DNA of 64,000 nt from Candidatus Bathyarchaeia archaeon (GTDB taxonomy: Archaea; Thermoproteota; Bathyarchaeia; Bathyarchaeales; DTEX01), in NCBI GenBank assembly GCA_038882715.1, contig JAVZNR010000005.1, forward strand, positions 1 through 64,000, in the 5' to 3' direction. Below the pieces are notes generated by a model, which ran no database searches, was not told where the DNA came from, and saw only the letters and a program-made list of their open reading frames with translations. Position numbers and translations under genes: made by a program. The first letter of the stretch is position 1, and the number at the start of each line of letters is the position of its first letter. This document shows, piece by piece, positions 51,478-61,188 of the stretch.

Positions 51478-52434
51478 CTATAATCTAACTATAAACATTA
51501 ACTGTTCTATCAGCTCCTTATATCTGTTCCTTATAGTTACCTCGGTGACTTTTGCTATCTCAGCTATTTCTCTCTGCGTTCGCTTCTCACCTATCAGCAC
51601 AGAAGCTATGTAGCTTGCTGCGGCAGCTATGCCCGTTGGCCCTCTACCAGACGTCAGCTTGAGTTCAGAGGCGACTGAAAGAACCTTGTTTGCAATCTCC
51701 TCAACTTTTCCCTGCATCGTAAGTTGATTAGAAAACTTAGATATGTAGTGGCTTGCCTTAAGTGGTGGAATAGTTAAGTTCAGCTCTTTAACGAGAAAGC
51801 GGTAGCATCTCCCAACTTCCCTTCTACTTATGTTTGCGGCGCCTGCTATTTCATCTAAGGTTCTCGGGAGACCGCATTGTCTACAGGCGATGTATACGGC
51901 GGCAGCGCTTATTCCTTGAATTGATCTTCCACGTATTAGGTGCTCTCTAACCGCCTTTCTGTATATTATGGAACTTGTCTCAAAAATGCTCTTCGGCAGA
52001 GAGAGAACATTTGCGATCTTCGTGATCTCCGAGAGAGCGAAAGCAAGATTTCTCTCGATAGCATCTGAGACCCTTATTCTTCTCTGCCACTTCCTCAACC
52101 TATACATTTGTGCTCTTTGATTCACATCGAATCTCTTGCCGAAAACATCTCTATCATGCCAGTCAATCACCGTAGATAAACCTTTATCATGGATGGTAAA
52201 CGTTACCGGTGCGCCAACCCTAGCCCTCTTATTTCGCTGCTCATTATCAAAAGCTCGCCATTCAGGGCCTTGATCAGCTATCTTCATGTCCACTACATAG
52301 CCGCATTCCATGCAAACTACTTCGGCTGCCTCGTAATCGCGCATTAATTTTGAACTACCGCACTCCGGGCAGCGCTGAATATCTCTTAGAATCGGGGGAA
52401 GGGATGGGTTTTCATCGCTATCGCTCATCTTCAC
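51478..52434 (-). CDS. tfb: Transcription initiation factor TFB
   Basis: 318 residues. An N-terminal zinc ribbon ([24 protein letters not shown]), the B-reader/linker ([19 protein letters not shown]) and two cyclin repeats with [18 protein letters not shown] and [16 protein letters not shown] identify archaeal TFIIB. It recruits RNA polymerase to TATA/TBP. The start overlaps the Gar1 gene by 4 bp, a typical archaeal gar1-tfb pair. Confidence 0.96.
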   Translation of the reverse strand: MKMSDSDENPSLPPILRDIQRCPECGSSKLMRDYEAAEVVCMECGYVVDMKIADQGPEWRAFDNEQRNKRARVGAPVTFTIHDKGLSTVIDWHDRDVFGKRFDVNQRAQMYRLRKWQRRIRVSDAIERNLAFALSEITKIANVLSLPKSIFETSSIIYRKAVREHLIRGRSIQGISAAAVYIACRQCGLPRTLDEIAGAANISRREVGRCYRFLVKELNLTIPPLKASHYISKFSNQLTMQGKVEEIANKVLSVASELKLTSGRGPTGIAAAASYIASVLIGEKRTQREIAEIAKVTEVTIRNRYKELIEQLMFIVRL

Positions 52435-52688
52435 CGCTTCCTCTCCGATTCTTTAGGTAGAATGTAGATTGGAGAATTAACAATCTTCTTTGCTTCCTGA
52501 TCTCTAACCCTGATCTCAATGTAGGGTGATTTCACTGGGCCAAAAATGTCTGAAACAACTCCAATCGGCCTCTTCTTGATGTCGAAAATCGTTGCACCGA
52601 TTTTTGGAGGGCTTTCGACTTTAGCTATAGCCCTGTTACCAAGATATATATGTAAAACTTGGCCAATCTTTTTCAAGCTATGCATCAC
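52431..52688 (-). CDS. gar1: H/ACA RNP subunit Gar1
   Basis: 85 residues forming one small beta barrel: [49 protein letters not shown] split by the family turn. Gar1 works with Cbf5, Nop10 and L7Ae in RNA-guided pseudouridylation. The gene overlaps tfb, whose product is transcribed from the same mRNA. The GAR tails of eukaryotic Gar1 are absent, as usual in archaea. Confidence 0.88.
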   Translation of the reverse strand: MMHSLKKIGQVLHIYLGNRAIAKVESPPKIGATIFDIKKRPIGVVSDIFGPVKSPYIEIRVRDQEAKKIVNSPIYILPKESERKR

Positions 52689-52746
52689 CTAAAAGTAATG
52701 AATAAAAAAATGAACTCAACCAATTATTTAAGTGTTTCTTAAACGG

Positions 52747-53049
52747 CTACTTAAAGTACTTCATAAGCTCAAGGGCTATTCTCCTAATAACCTGCGATTT
52801 ATTTTCCCCACCCTTTTTCACAGTTATACAGCCCGTTTTAATCCATGGGAGTCTAGGATAAACCGTTTCCTGAGAGATTTCATAGCTTAAGCCTAAATCT
52901 TTAACCGCTCTCTCAAGCATCGAAATACTTGGCGAGGGAACGCAGAGATTTTTCGGTAAGCGTCTACCCTCACGTCTAGTTTTTGTGGAGTCAAAGTATA
53001 CTGGCCATAAAACTATCGAGTCTCTTCTCCGCATATTTAAAATGTTCAT
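52747..53049 (-). CDS. srp19: Signal recognition particle protein SRP19
   Basis: 100 residues. SIVLWPVYFDSTKTRREGRRLPK is broken by family spacing but clearly SRP19, as is the tail KGGENKSQVIRRIALELMKYF. SRP19 assembles 7S RNA for SRP54 binding. The ATG at 53049 is used; an ATG five codons in (53034, MRRRDS) fits a leaderless start from a TATA-like GATTTATTTTTATG upstream. It follows rps8e by 23 bp. Confidence 0.92.
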   Translation of the reverse strand: MNILNMRRRDSIVLWPVYFDSTKTRREGRRLPKNLCVPSPSISMLERAVKDLGLSYEISQETVYPRLPWIKTGCITVKKGGENKSQVIRRIALELMKYFK

Positions 53050-53072
53050 TTATCAGCATAAAAATAAATCTG

Positions 53073-53468
53073 TTATGATGCTTTTTTCTCAACCAATATA
53101 GCGTTTAGAACACCATTCTGCCCAGGCCTTGAAGTTATCTTCGCTGTTCCTATAGGGGTCTCCACTAAACAGCCCCTTGTTATGACGCCCCTTCTATCGT
53201 AATCAACGTTTGCCGGGTTTCTTATAACCCTTATGATCTCAACCCTTTTTGTCTCACCGGTTTCTGGGTCGGAAACGTTCACCCATTTGGTGCTAACTAA
53301 CCTAACCTTTATATTTCCTCCCCTTCTACGGCTCACTCTAACTCTATGTTCGCCTAAAATGGTTTCAGTCGGAAACGACCCTCTCTCATACTTTCGTTTC
53401 TCTCTATATGGTTTCCTTTTTCCACCCGTAGGTTTCCTTTTATGTAGATCTCCGTGCCAAACAGACAT
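53073..53468 (-). CDS. rps8e: Ribosomal protein S8e
   Basis: 131 residues, very basic. MSVWHGDLHKRKPTGGKRKP, the loop GEHRVRVSRRRGGN and NPANVDYDRRGVITRG are diagnostic for archaeal/eukaryotic S8e of the small subunit. It lies within a minus-strand run of information-processing genes (srp19, gar1, tfb). Confidence 0.96.
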   Translation of the reverse strand: MSVWHGDLHKRKPTGGKRKPYREKRKYERGSFPTETILGEHRVRVSRRRGGNIKVRLVSTKWVNVSDPETGETKRVEIIRVIRNPANVDYDRRGVITRGCLVETPIGTAKITSRPGQNGVLNAILVEKKAS

Positions 53469-53530
53469 TTATGCTCCCTTCATCCATTAAGTCTTTAAGA
53501 AAAATCTTAGAGTAATATAAGTTTAACGGC

Positions 53531-54964
53531 TTAGGAAAACCTATAAATGAATTCCTCAACATACCCCATTAATTTATCTAAGTCTATTTCTGGCTTAGGG
53601 ATCTCTATCTCACCGCCCTCCTCCAGTACGCCAACATATATCTCATGCGGCTTTATACCGCTAGAGGAACACTTAGCACATATGGCAGCCCCCAAGCCAG
53701 TCGCCTCTGGAAAAGTGGCCTTTAAAACCCTGTTCTCAGGGAAGAGAGCTGAAAGAATGCTTAAGTAGACGTTGTTTTTCGCGAAGCCTCCTTGAACCAC
53801 GATGTCGACTTTTCTCTTTTCCGTTATCAGGTTTATCGCCACATATGATTCTATTGCGAGGTACAGGTTTAGTAGGTGGTAAGCCTCATTAGCGCTTCTA
53901 TTAAACGAGTCCCCTATTATTCTCGCCTTGGAACGCTGAAACTGCCCTGACCCCTCAACTAAGCCGGGCGCTATGAAATCTTCTTTCCTAGTCAAAATCC
54001 TATTTAAAACATTTTTGTCAAAGCCTATGTTATCGGGATTTACGGAGAACTTTTCTTTTATGATCGCAGTATAGTAATCGTATTCAAAACCTCCCTTAAA
54101 TCTGGAGGCTCTTACCGGTCTACCGTAAGGATCTATATAGTATACTACGTCCCTGTATAGGTCGTCGCTCTTTGGATCGAATCTTTCTCCGGGGCACATG
54201 AAGACGCACCATGTTCCAGTAGATGCTAACAAAAATTCCCTGCCTCTAGTAAGATATGACAACAGGCAAGCGTTCGAATCATGTATTCCCGGACTTACGG
54301 TCATTTTTTGTCCGCCGATGTAGGTCTCTCCTAACGAGTCCCAAACATCGACCATTTTCGGCGATCTTTCATCGAACATTAAGCCTTCGGCAACATTGCT
54401 CCACCCACTTTTCCTTATATCGTAAAGGTAGGTGTGGCAGCCTACGCTCGTAATCTCGCTCGCTTTAAAGCCTGAAAGCATGTAGGTGAGGAACTGCGGT
54501 AGGAAAAGTATCTCATCTATTTCATTAAATGCTTCTCTAAAGCATTCCCTTATCCAATATATCTGTATCCCAGCGTTTAGGAGCTGCCCGTAGGGCGGGG
54601 TTCCAGTTGCCATATAAAGATCAAGTGGGCTACCAAATTCGCTATAAAATTTCTCCCTAACGCTTTTAGCAATCTCATGGTTATAAGATATCACGGGCAG
54701 CTTTAATGCTCCGTTGCTTAGGTTCGCTATTGTAGCCCCGAAGGTCGCTACTGATAACGCCTCAATTCTCCAATTCTTAGTAGCGTATAGGAGCCTATCC
54801 CTCATCCAGGAGACTATGGATTCAGCATCATCGCAGAGAATTCCATTAACCTTCACTTCATCTATTCTAGTTGTCTCGGAATAGATAGGCTTTAAATCTT
54901 CTGAGAATACTATGAATTTCTTATTTGATTTCCCTATATCAAAAGTTCCTATAGCCTTATACAT
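53531..54964 (-). CDS. FGGY-family carbohydrate kinase (rhamnulokinase/fuculokinase-like)
   Basis: 477 residues of two actin-like ATPase domains. The N-terminal phosphate-1 loop reads GTFDIGKSNKKF, the central region SPGIHDSNACLLSY, then LLASTGTWCVF, and the C-terminal VVQGGFAKNN and PEATGLGAAICA motifs bind the nucleotide. It resembles L-rhamnulokinase or L-fuculokinase more than xylulo- or glycerol kinases. It is the only sugar gene between the ScpB and S8e genes. Sugar specificity unknown. Confidence 0.85.
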   Translation of the reverse strand: MYKAIGTFDIGKSNKKFIVFSEDLKPIYSETTRIDEVKVNGILCDDAESIVSWMRDRLLYATKNWRIEALSVATFGATIANLSNGALKLPVISYNHEIAKSVREKFYSEFGSPLDLYMATGTPPYGQLLNAGIQIYWIRECFREAFNEIDEILFLPQFLTYMLSGFKASEITSVGCHTYLYDIRKSGWSNVAEGLMFDERSPKMVDVWDSLGETYIGGQKMTVSPGIHDSNACLLSYLTRGREFLLASTGTWCVFMCPGERFDPKSDDLYRDVVYYIDPYGRPVRASRFKGGFEYDYYTAIIKEKFSVNPDNIGFDKNVLNRILTRKEDFIAPGLVEGSGQFQRSKARIIGDSFNRSANEAYHLLNLYLAIESYVAINLITEKRKVDIVVQGGFAKNNVYLSILSALFPENRVLKATFPEATGLGAAICAKCSSSGIKPHEIYVGVLEEGGEIEIPKPEIDLDKLMGYVEEFIYRFS

Positions 54965-55015
54965 AGGGGTGTCACAAGAATAAAATGCTACATGGCAAGA
55001 AATAATTTTTGCCCG

Positions 55016-55696
55016 TCACTTGGCATTGCTTTCGCCAGCCGATTTTTCAATCTCAGACATTTCTCTCCGCTCATCTTCACCAAGGGAGAGCGGTAACGTT
55101 TCTTCGCCATGCCTCTTAAAAATCCGCTCAAGTTGACGCTTCATAACATGTATGTTGCGGCTTAAGCCAAAATAATCGGCAAAATACTCTGTTGTTCTTA
55201 GAATGGAATCCTTGCCATCTTTCTCACGCGTAATTAGACCCAGCTCGATAAGCTCCTTAATATGCTGATAGGCATGTTTTCCCCTCACTTCAATCACCTG
55301 CTTCTGAGTTATAGGCTGCTTATAGGCTATGTAGGAGAGGGTTCTGAGCGGCCCAACTGTTAAGAGCGGCCTTACAGCTAGCCGCTTAACTCTATCAGAA
55401 TAGTTGCTTTTAAGTTGCATGACAAACCTATGATCCTCGAGCTCGAGCACCTCCAGCGCCGTGTTACGCCGTTTATACTCCTCCACAAGCATCTTGGCAA
55501 TCTTATGAACCTTTTTCTCGGAGTGGGAGCCTATAATGCTGCATAAAGTTTTGAGATCTAATGGTCTACCAGCCACGTATAATGCTGCCTCGATAATCCT
55601 CATCTTCTCCTCAACGTCTTTCCTGCTTTTTCCTCTTTCCTTTCTTTGAACTTGCCGCATTGATGTTGAGGATAAATTAGCTGTCAAAGCCGTCAT
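55016..55696 (-). CDS. scpB: Segregation and condensation protein ScpB
   Basis: 226 residues. The two winged-helix repeats are visible as MRIIEAALYVAGRPLDLKTLC and RPLLTVGPLRTLSYIAYKQPITQKQVIEVRG in pieces, followed by a charged tail. ScpB binds ScpA in the SMC condensin. The start overlaps scpA by 20 bp. The N-terminal ~30 residues are basic and may be over-extended; an ATG at 55603 would begin near the core (MRIIEAAL). Confidence 0.82.
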   Translation of the reverse strand: MTALTANLSSTSMRQVQRKERGKSRKDVEEKMRIIEAALYVAGRPLDLKTLCSIIGSHSEKKVHKIAKMLVEEYKRRNTALEVLELEDHRFVMQLKSNYSDRVKRLAVRPLLTVGPLRTLSYIAYKQPITQKQVIEVRGKHAYQHIKELIELGLITREKDGKDSILRTTEYFADYFGLSRNIHVMKRQLERIFKRHGEETLPLSLGEDERREMSEIEKSAGESNAK

Positions 55697-56381
55697 CCAT
55701 TACCCCCTCACCATTAAACGTTACATATATTTCGCCAAACTCTTCATGCTGCCATAACGTAACTATACCCCTCTGAGCCATGAACAAAAGTATTATAAAA
55801 ACCCTTATCGCCTCATTCTTATCCGACCCATGTATAATCTTCGAAAACGTTACGATCTCCCCTCTCTCTAGGAGAAAACGGATTTTCTGAGATACTTCTT
55901 CAATTTTACTTTCAATCTCCATTAAATATGCACTTATAGTTGGGATTATTTCAGGCGGCGGAAGTATCGGCTTTTGAGCCACCTTAATTGATAGGAGACT
56001 CTCGCTCTGCAACGCTTCATTGAGAGCTTCAAGCAGGTTTTGTATCGTCGTAGTGGTAAGCTCGTAGCGTAATGGAAGCGTTAGTGGCGGAGGTATAAAA
56101 TCGATGGCCGGCTTCGGGGACGGTGGAGGTTGAGGTTCCTCAAATTTCAACAATAAGCTAGATTTAAGAAGATATATTGAGGCTGACGAGTCTAGGGCGA
56201 CACCGGAGGCTCTAAAATCTATGATCGCCCTTTGCTCCATCTCCTTAAGAAACGTAAGCAGAAGGAACGCTATGTCTATGCTCCATGGATTGATTTTCTG
56301 TAACCGTTGAAAATCAAACAATATGTCCCACGGCGGCTGAAGATAGAATGGTCTATTACCGGGTTTATCCACTCTAGGCAA
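55677..56381 (-). CDS. scpA: Segregation and condensation protein ScpA (kleisin)
   Basis: 234 residues. The opening PPWDILFDFQRLQKINPWSIDIAFL is the kleisin N-terminal SMC-binding pattern. A middle proline-rich linker (PQPPPSPKP) and a C-terminal winged helix follow. It bridges SMC heads. The smc-scpA-scpB order with small overlaps (8 and 20 bp) implies one operon, the arrangement seen in many archaea and bacteria. Confidence 0.82.
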   Translation of the reverse strand: MPRVDKPGNRPFYLQPPWDILFDFQRLQKINPWSIDIAFLLLTFLKEMEQRAIIDFRASGVALDSSASIYLLKSSLLLKFEEPQPPPSPKPAIDFIPPPLTLPLRYELTTTTIQNLLEALNEALQSESLLSIKVAQKPILPPPEIIPTISAYLMEIESKIEEVSQKIRFLLERGEIVTFSKIIHGSDKNEAIRVFIILLFMAQRGIVTLWQHEEFGEIYVTFNGEGVMDDGFDS

Positions 56382-59300
56382 CCCCCTTAAATGTCATTGA
56401 GACAACGTGAGAAACCCCGTTTTGCCCATAGACCCCATACACTTTGTCGGCCTTACTGATCATTTCAGGCTTTAACGTTATAACTATGAACTGCAACTGC
56501 ATTTTAGATGCCTCCTCAGCCAATAGTTCGCCTAGCCTCTCAACATGGAAGGCATCGAGGTGAGCATCTATTTCATCGAAGAGATAGAAGGATGCTGGTG
56601 AAAACTCCTGTAGGGCAAATAGAAAGGCGACCGCCGAGACAGATCTCTCTCCACTGCTAGCACCGCTTACAAGTATCGTATGCTTATTTGGAAATTGAAC
56701 CACCATATCGACCCCACCGGCAAATGGATTATCTGGGTTCTCAAGCTTTAAGGAAGCCGCTCCTCCACCAGTCAACCTAGAAAAGTAGCTGTTCAACCGC
56801 TCATTTATCTTATTAAACGCCTCCATGAAGATCTTCATCTTTTTCTGCTCTATCTCCTCAATGAACTTTAAGATCGCTAATTTTTCTCTTTCAAGATCAT
56901 TTAACCTCATAGACAGCTCCTTATATCGCGAAATCTGCTCCACATACTGGGTTTCAGCCAACTGATTAACAGCCCCTATACGTTCAACTTCGTTCAACAT
57001 AGACTCCATCTGAAAGGCAATATCCTCATCACCATATCCTGAAAGATCAACTAATTCTACATCTTCGCACCCTAGCGTCTTTAATCGTTCTCTAAGTTGA
57101 TCGACCCGCAAGTTTGCGGCCTGCAACTTCATCTCTAGATCATTAAGGATCTTGATCCCGTTTTCATACTCTTTTTCAAGAACCGCTAGCTCACTGTCTA
57201 AAGCATCTATCTCTGACATAAAGCTTTTAATTCTCTCTCTGAAACCGGAAATCTCTTCGGAGAGATTTTTCTCCAAATCTTCGAGCTCCCTAATTCTCCT
57301 ACGGGTCTCAGCATCCTTTTTGACTGCTTCTTCAATCTCCTTCTCTAAACTGATGATTCGCGTTGAAACATCGTCTATTTGGGTAGCTAAATTCCCCAAG
57401 TTTCTCTTTAAAACAGAATCTACCTTCGACCTCTCTATCGATATTTCCGACTCTATTTTACTGTATTTATGTTTTAAAGCAACTATTTCATTGGCTATAG
57501 ATTCACGTCTGGCATTTGCATCACGTATTTTGAGTAAATCTACTTCGCTCCTTAAGCGTTCAAGGTTTTCGCTTAAAGATTTCTCCTTCTCGTTTATCTC
57601 GCTGATTTTAGCTTCAAGCGAGCTTAAACGGACTTTATCTTCCTCTATTCTACTCAGTATGCTCTCTACGCTCTCTTCTACACGCTTAATCTGTACTTCA
57701 GATTGAGATACGCTTTTTCTAACCCTCTCGACCTCTCCCTCAAGCTTGATTAGAGATTCAGAAAGGCTCGCGATGTCTCCCTTAATTTTTGATATCTCGC
57801 TCTCCAATTCCGAAACTATATTCTCCCTATTCTCCAAATAGGTTCTAAGAGTTTTGACAGCCTGCTCCAAGTTTTTTAGGGCTTTTTCGCTTGGTATAAA
57901 AGAGGATATGTCAACTGGAGCCCTGTAAAAGCCGCTTTCGACGCCCCCGCCAGATTCGTAGAGGTCGCCGTTTAACGTGACCGCTCTGAAACCATCTTTT
58001 GAAGCCTTTATGGCGGCGTCTTCGCTTAGAGCTAATAATGTGTCGCCCAGAACAAAGTTTATAGCAGGCTCATAAATTTTCTCGCATTTAACGAAAGATA
58101 AGATCGAACCGCTAGCTCCATCAATACTGTCCGATTTAATTGTATTCTTATTCGCTGACAAACTATTTAACGGTATTATTTTCACTCTTCCAAGCTTCAT
58201 GCGTTTTAATGTCTCTATGCATGTGAAGGCGACATTTAAATCATCAACTACGAGCGAGTCAAGCCAACCTGAAGCGGCGGCTTCAACAGCCTTCTCATAT
58301 CCCTTCTCAATTTTTATCAGTTTCTTAAGCCTGCCATGTATGCCGCTTATAACGCCTAGAGCGCCCAGCTCCTCAAGGCTCTTTAGCGCAATTTCCTCCG
58401 AATCAATTTTGCTTATAAGGTCTTTACGCGCCTCAAACTCTATCAGCGCCTCCTTAGCTAATCCTGCAATCTTCCCGGCATTCTCCATTTCCCTTTCAAT
58501 GAGCTCTTTTTGCTTAATACGTCTATCTAAAGCAGCCTGAAGTTTTTTCATTTGCTCTCTCTGATCGTTTAACACGCCCTCTAGATTCGCCAGCAGTTCG
58601 CAAAGCTTATTGTAAGACTCTTTTATTTCGTCTCTTTTAGATTTCAGGTCTTCAAGCCTTTGCATATAGATGCCCGATCTGGATTGAACCCTTCCGTATT
58701 CGCTCTCAACTTTCACTTTATCTTCACGGATTTGACTCAGCTGTCTCTCCGTGTCGCTGACCTGCTTAGATTTCTCTTCAAATATTAGCTTAATTTTAGA
58801 CAGATCTTCTGAAAGCGAATCGAGAAGGGTTTGCTTTTCCGCTATCTCTTTATTAACTTGACTCAAAATCTCGGATAACCGCTTTATTTTCTCCTCGGAC
58901 AGATAGATTTCCTTTTTTGTTTCCTCATACTGTTGTTGGAGATTTTCCCTGACGCTCCTTAATTTCTCGATTTCGGTTTTCCCACTATTAATCCTCACAT
59001 TTAATTCATTAAGATTGGTTTTCAGGCCCTTGATCTCCATTTGAATCTCAATAATTTGCCCCCGCTTCTTCTCAATCTCATCAAAGCCAAGTTTCCGCAT
59101 CTCGGCCTCTAGATCTCGGCGTTTAAGGCGAAGATTTTCTCTACGCTCCAATATCCTACTATTCTTCTCCTTTATCTCCGAGATCTCCCTCGAAATTTTT
59201 CCCGCCTCATCTTCAAGTCTTCTTATTTCTCTAGAAACTTTCATCGCCTCTAAACGGGCAATCTCGCGCTTAAGGAAATTGTAGCGTAAAAGGTTGTTTC

Positions 59301-59931
59301 GCTCCCTCTCTAAATCCTCAATCCTCTTCTGTATCTCGCTTATTTGTCCTAGAGCCGTCTTTATGGCTGTTTCAGCCTCCTTAAGCTTACTTTCAGCCTC
59401 CGCTTTCTCAGCGTCGTACTGCGCTATTCCAAGCATATCCTCAATAATTTTCCTTCTTTCAAGCGTTGATATTTCAGCCATACGCGTTAAGGTTCCCTGT
59501 AGGACGATGTTGTGCCCATAGGGGCTTATGCCAGCTACTGAAAGAATCTCTAACATGTGGTTTCTTGGGACTCTTCTGCCGTTTACCCTATATACGCTTT
59601 CACCGTTCTTGTCAATTTCACGGGATAGCGTGACGGTTGTCGTCTCAACGGGTAGTCGTCCATCAGAATTGTCAAATTGTATTGTTACTTTCGCCTCACT
59701 CTTCCTTATGCTAGATTTTTCTCCACCATTAAATATGAGGTTTGAAAAGTTCTCCGCCCTTAACCTCTTGGCGCTTAGCTCGCCTAAACAGAAAAGGATT
59801 GCGTCAATTATATTTGTCTTGCCGCTGCCGTTCGGTCCAGTTATTGCAATAAATCCCTTATCAAATGTTAATGTGGTTTTCTGGGCAAACGTTTTGAAAC
59901 CGTTTATTTCGATGCGCTTGATGTACGGCAT
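56374..59931 (-). CDS. smc: Chromosome segregation SMC protein
   Basis: 1185 residues: head with Walker A GPNGSGKTN (about 32-40), long coiled coil, hinge (about 520-660, GVISGIHGRL, GRVKIIPLN), return coil and C-terminal head with FYLFDEIDAHLD as Walker B. The signature motif reads SGASSGERS where most SMCs have LSGGEK, so the first Gly is Ser. DNA loop organisation with ScpAB is the expected role. The ATG at 59931 starts directly at the conserved MPYIKRIEINGFKTF. Confidence 0.95.
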   Translation of the reverse strand: MPYIKRIEINGFKTFAQKTTLTFDKGFIAITGPNGSGKTNIIDAILFCLGELSAKRLRAENFSNLIFNGGEKSSIRKSEAKVTIQFDNSDGRLPVETTTVTLSREIDKNGESVYRVNGRRVPRNHMLEILSVAGISPYGHNIVLQGTLTRMAEISTLERRKIIEDMLGIAQYDAEKAEAESKLKEAETAIKTALGQISEIQKRIEDLERERNNLLRYNFLKREIARLEAMKVSREIRRLEDEAGKISREISEIKEKNSRILERRENLRLKRRDLEAEMRKLGFDEIEKKRGQIIEIQMEIKGLKTNLNELNVRINSGKTEIEKLRSVRENLQQQYEETKKEIYLSEEKIKRLSEILSQVNKEIAEKQTLLDSLSEDLSKIKLIFEEKSKQVSDTERQLSQIREDKVKVESEYGRVQSRSGIYMQRLEDLKSKRDEIKESYNKLCELLANLEGVLNDQREQMKKLQAALDRRIKQKELIEREMENAGKIAGLAKEALIEFEARKDLISKIDSEEIALKSLEELGALGVISGIHGRLKKLIKIEKGYEKAVEAAASGWLDSLVVDDLNVAFTCIETLKRMKLGRVKIIPLNSLSANKNTIKSDSIDGASGSILSFVKCEKIYEPAINFVLGDTLLALSEDAAIKASKDGFRAVTLNGDLYESGGGVESGFYRAPVDISSFIPSEKALKNLEQAVKTLRTYLENRENIVSELESEISKIKGDIASLSESLIKLEGEVERVRKSVSQSEVQIKRVEESVESILSRIEEDKVRLSSLEAKISEINEKEKSLSENLERLRSEVDLLKIRDANARRESIANEIVALKHKYSKIESEISIERSKVDSVLKRNLGNLATQIDDVSTRIISLEKEIEEAVKKDAETRRRIRELEDLEKNLSEEISGFRERIKSFMSEIDALDSELAVLEKEYENGIKILNDLEMKLQAANLRVDQLRERLKTLGCEDVELVDLSGYGDEDIAFQMESMLNEVERIGAVNQLAETQYVEQISRYKELSMRLNDLEREKLAILKFIEEIEQKKMKIFMEAFNKINERLNSYFSRLTGGGAASLKLENPDNPFAGGVDMVVQFPNKHTILVSGASSGERSVSAVAFLFALQEFSPASFYLFDEIDAHLDAFHVERLGELLAEEASKMQLQFIVITLKPEMISKADKVYGVYGQNGVSHVVSMTFKGVA

Positions 59932-60021
59932 CTCCTCGCTGTTCTCCTAGAGCCGCATCATCTCTATATGTGGGCATACTATCAGTAATTCAATAAGCGT
60001 TATCATAATGCCATGATGCTT

Positions 60022-60537
60022 TCACTTTCCCTTTGATTCACGAATCTTTTCTGAGACCCGCCTAACGAAATCTCTTAATTCATTTTCTCCCCCATGCACA
60101 AGCACATATCCGTCTTCCTCAACCCTAATCTTTAAGCTGAGGTCGCTGGCTATGCTCTCAAGAGTCTCGAGCGTGGTTTCATCGGTTATCTTAACTCTAA
60201 TCCATTTTTCATCCCTCGGAAAGCCTGGATGAAATCTTATTTGCACTCTTTCTTCGCTCTCCTCGCTCTCTAGGCTGCATAACCTCTTTAAAACCTCTTC
60301 AACATATTCTTCACCAAACTTATCTCTTGCAGCCGAAAGAACATAAGCCTCAACATTGCTTAAACATTCTTCAAGGCGAGATATATTCTCGGGCCGCGAT
60401 CTATCAACTTTAAGAATCTCTAAAATAACTTTTGCGGATCGTAAATCATTAATCACGTTGGGCGGCACCATTCCGCCCCCTCTGAGGAGATCCGTAGTTA
60501 CATCCGATAAAATCCTCCAACGAGCCTTCCAACTCAT
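60022..60537 (-). CDS. DUF2096-type archaeal protein
   Basis: 171 residues. The start SWKARWRILSDVTTDLLRGGGMVPPNVINDLRSAK and the C-terminal GYVLVHGGENELRDFVRRV look like the archaeal DUF2096 family, assigned from memory. An N-terminal helical domain and a C-terminal alpha/beta domain are visible. Function unknown. It lies upstream of smc on the same strand and could share its operon. Confidence 0.6.
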   Translation of the reverse strand: MSWKARWRILSDVTTDLLRGGGMVPPNVINDLRSAKVILEILKVDRSRPENISRLEECLSNVEAYVLSAARDKFGEEYVEEVLKRLCSLESEESEERVQIRFHPGFPRDEKWIRVKITDETTLETLESIASDLSLKIRVEEDGYVLVHGGENELRDFVRRVSEKIRESKGK

Positions 60538-60812
60538 CGCTAAAACCCCACAGAACCAAATAAGATTGATACCATTATAAATGCATCGCTAGAAAAAGCA
60601 CCATATTTCACAATATTTGGAGACTTTACAGAGCGAAATCTAGATTCAAGCAACATAACATCCCCTTTCATTTAATCCGGGGATGCGTAAATATTTATTT
60701 CTAACATGCTAATCTATATGAACATAAATGTTTGTCCTAAAAGATGTCTAAACTTAAGGTAGCGGAAACTGCCTCTGCGCTCTTAAAAAGCATTTAAGGC
60801 GGTGTATGACAT

Positions 60813-61178
60813 ATGCTTAACTCCAGCAAATTTAAGCAGGTAATGGTGCTTAGAGCCGATTTGAAGATGAGTCCAGGTAAAGCCGCCGCTCAAGCAAGCC
60901 ACGCGGCTGTCTCGTCTTCCGAGGAAGCTAGAAAAAGCCATCCATCATGGTGGAGAGAATGGATTGAAAGTGGGCAATGTAAGATTGTACTGAAAGTTAA
61001 TTCGGAGTCGGAACTGTTAAGCTTAAAGAGGAAAGCTGAGGAACTGGGTCTCCCAACAGCCCTAATCTCAGACATGGGTTTAACCGAGCTTGAGCCCGGC
61101 ACGATAACGGCTTTAGGCATAGGTCCGGCTCCATCCGACTTAATCGATAAGGTTACGGGAAGCTTGCCGCTTTACTGA
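60813..61178 (+). CDS. pth2: Peptidyl-tRNA hydrolase, Pth2 type
   Basis: 121 residues. QVMVLRADLKMSPGKAAAQASHA and TITALGIGPAPSDLIDKVTG frame the archaeal/eukaryotic Pth2 fold with its catalytic Lys/Asp/Ser region (GKAAAQASHAA). It recycles stalled peptidyl-tRNA. It begins behind GGCGGTG and is 10 bp from truD, forming a small RNA-related operon. Confidence 0.95.
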   Translation: MLNSSKFKQVMVLRADLKMSPGKAAAQASHAAVSSSEEARKSHPSWWREWIESGQCKIVLKVNSESELLSLKRKAEELGLPTALISDMGLTELEPGTITALGIGPAPSDLIDKVTGSLPLY

Positions 61179-61188
61179 GGATCTAGCG

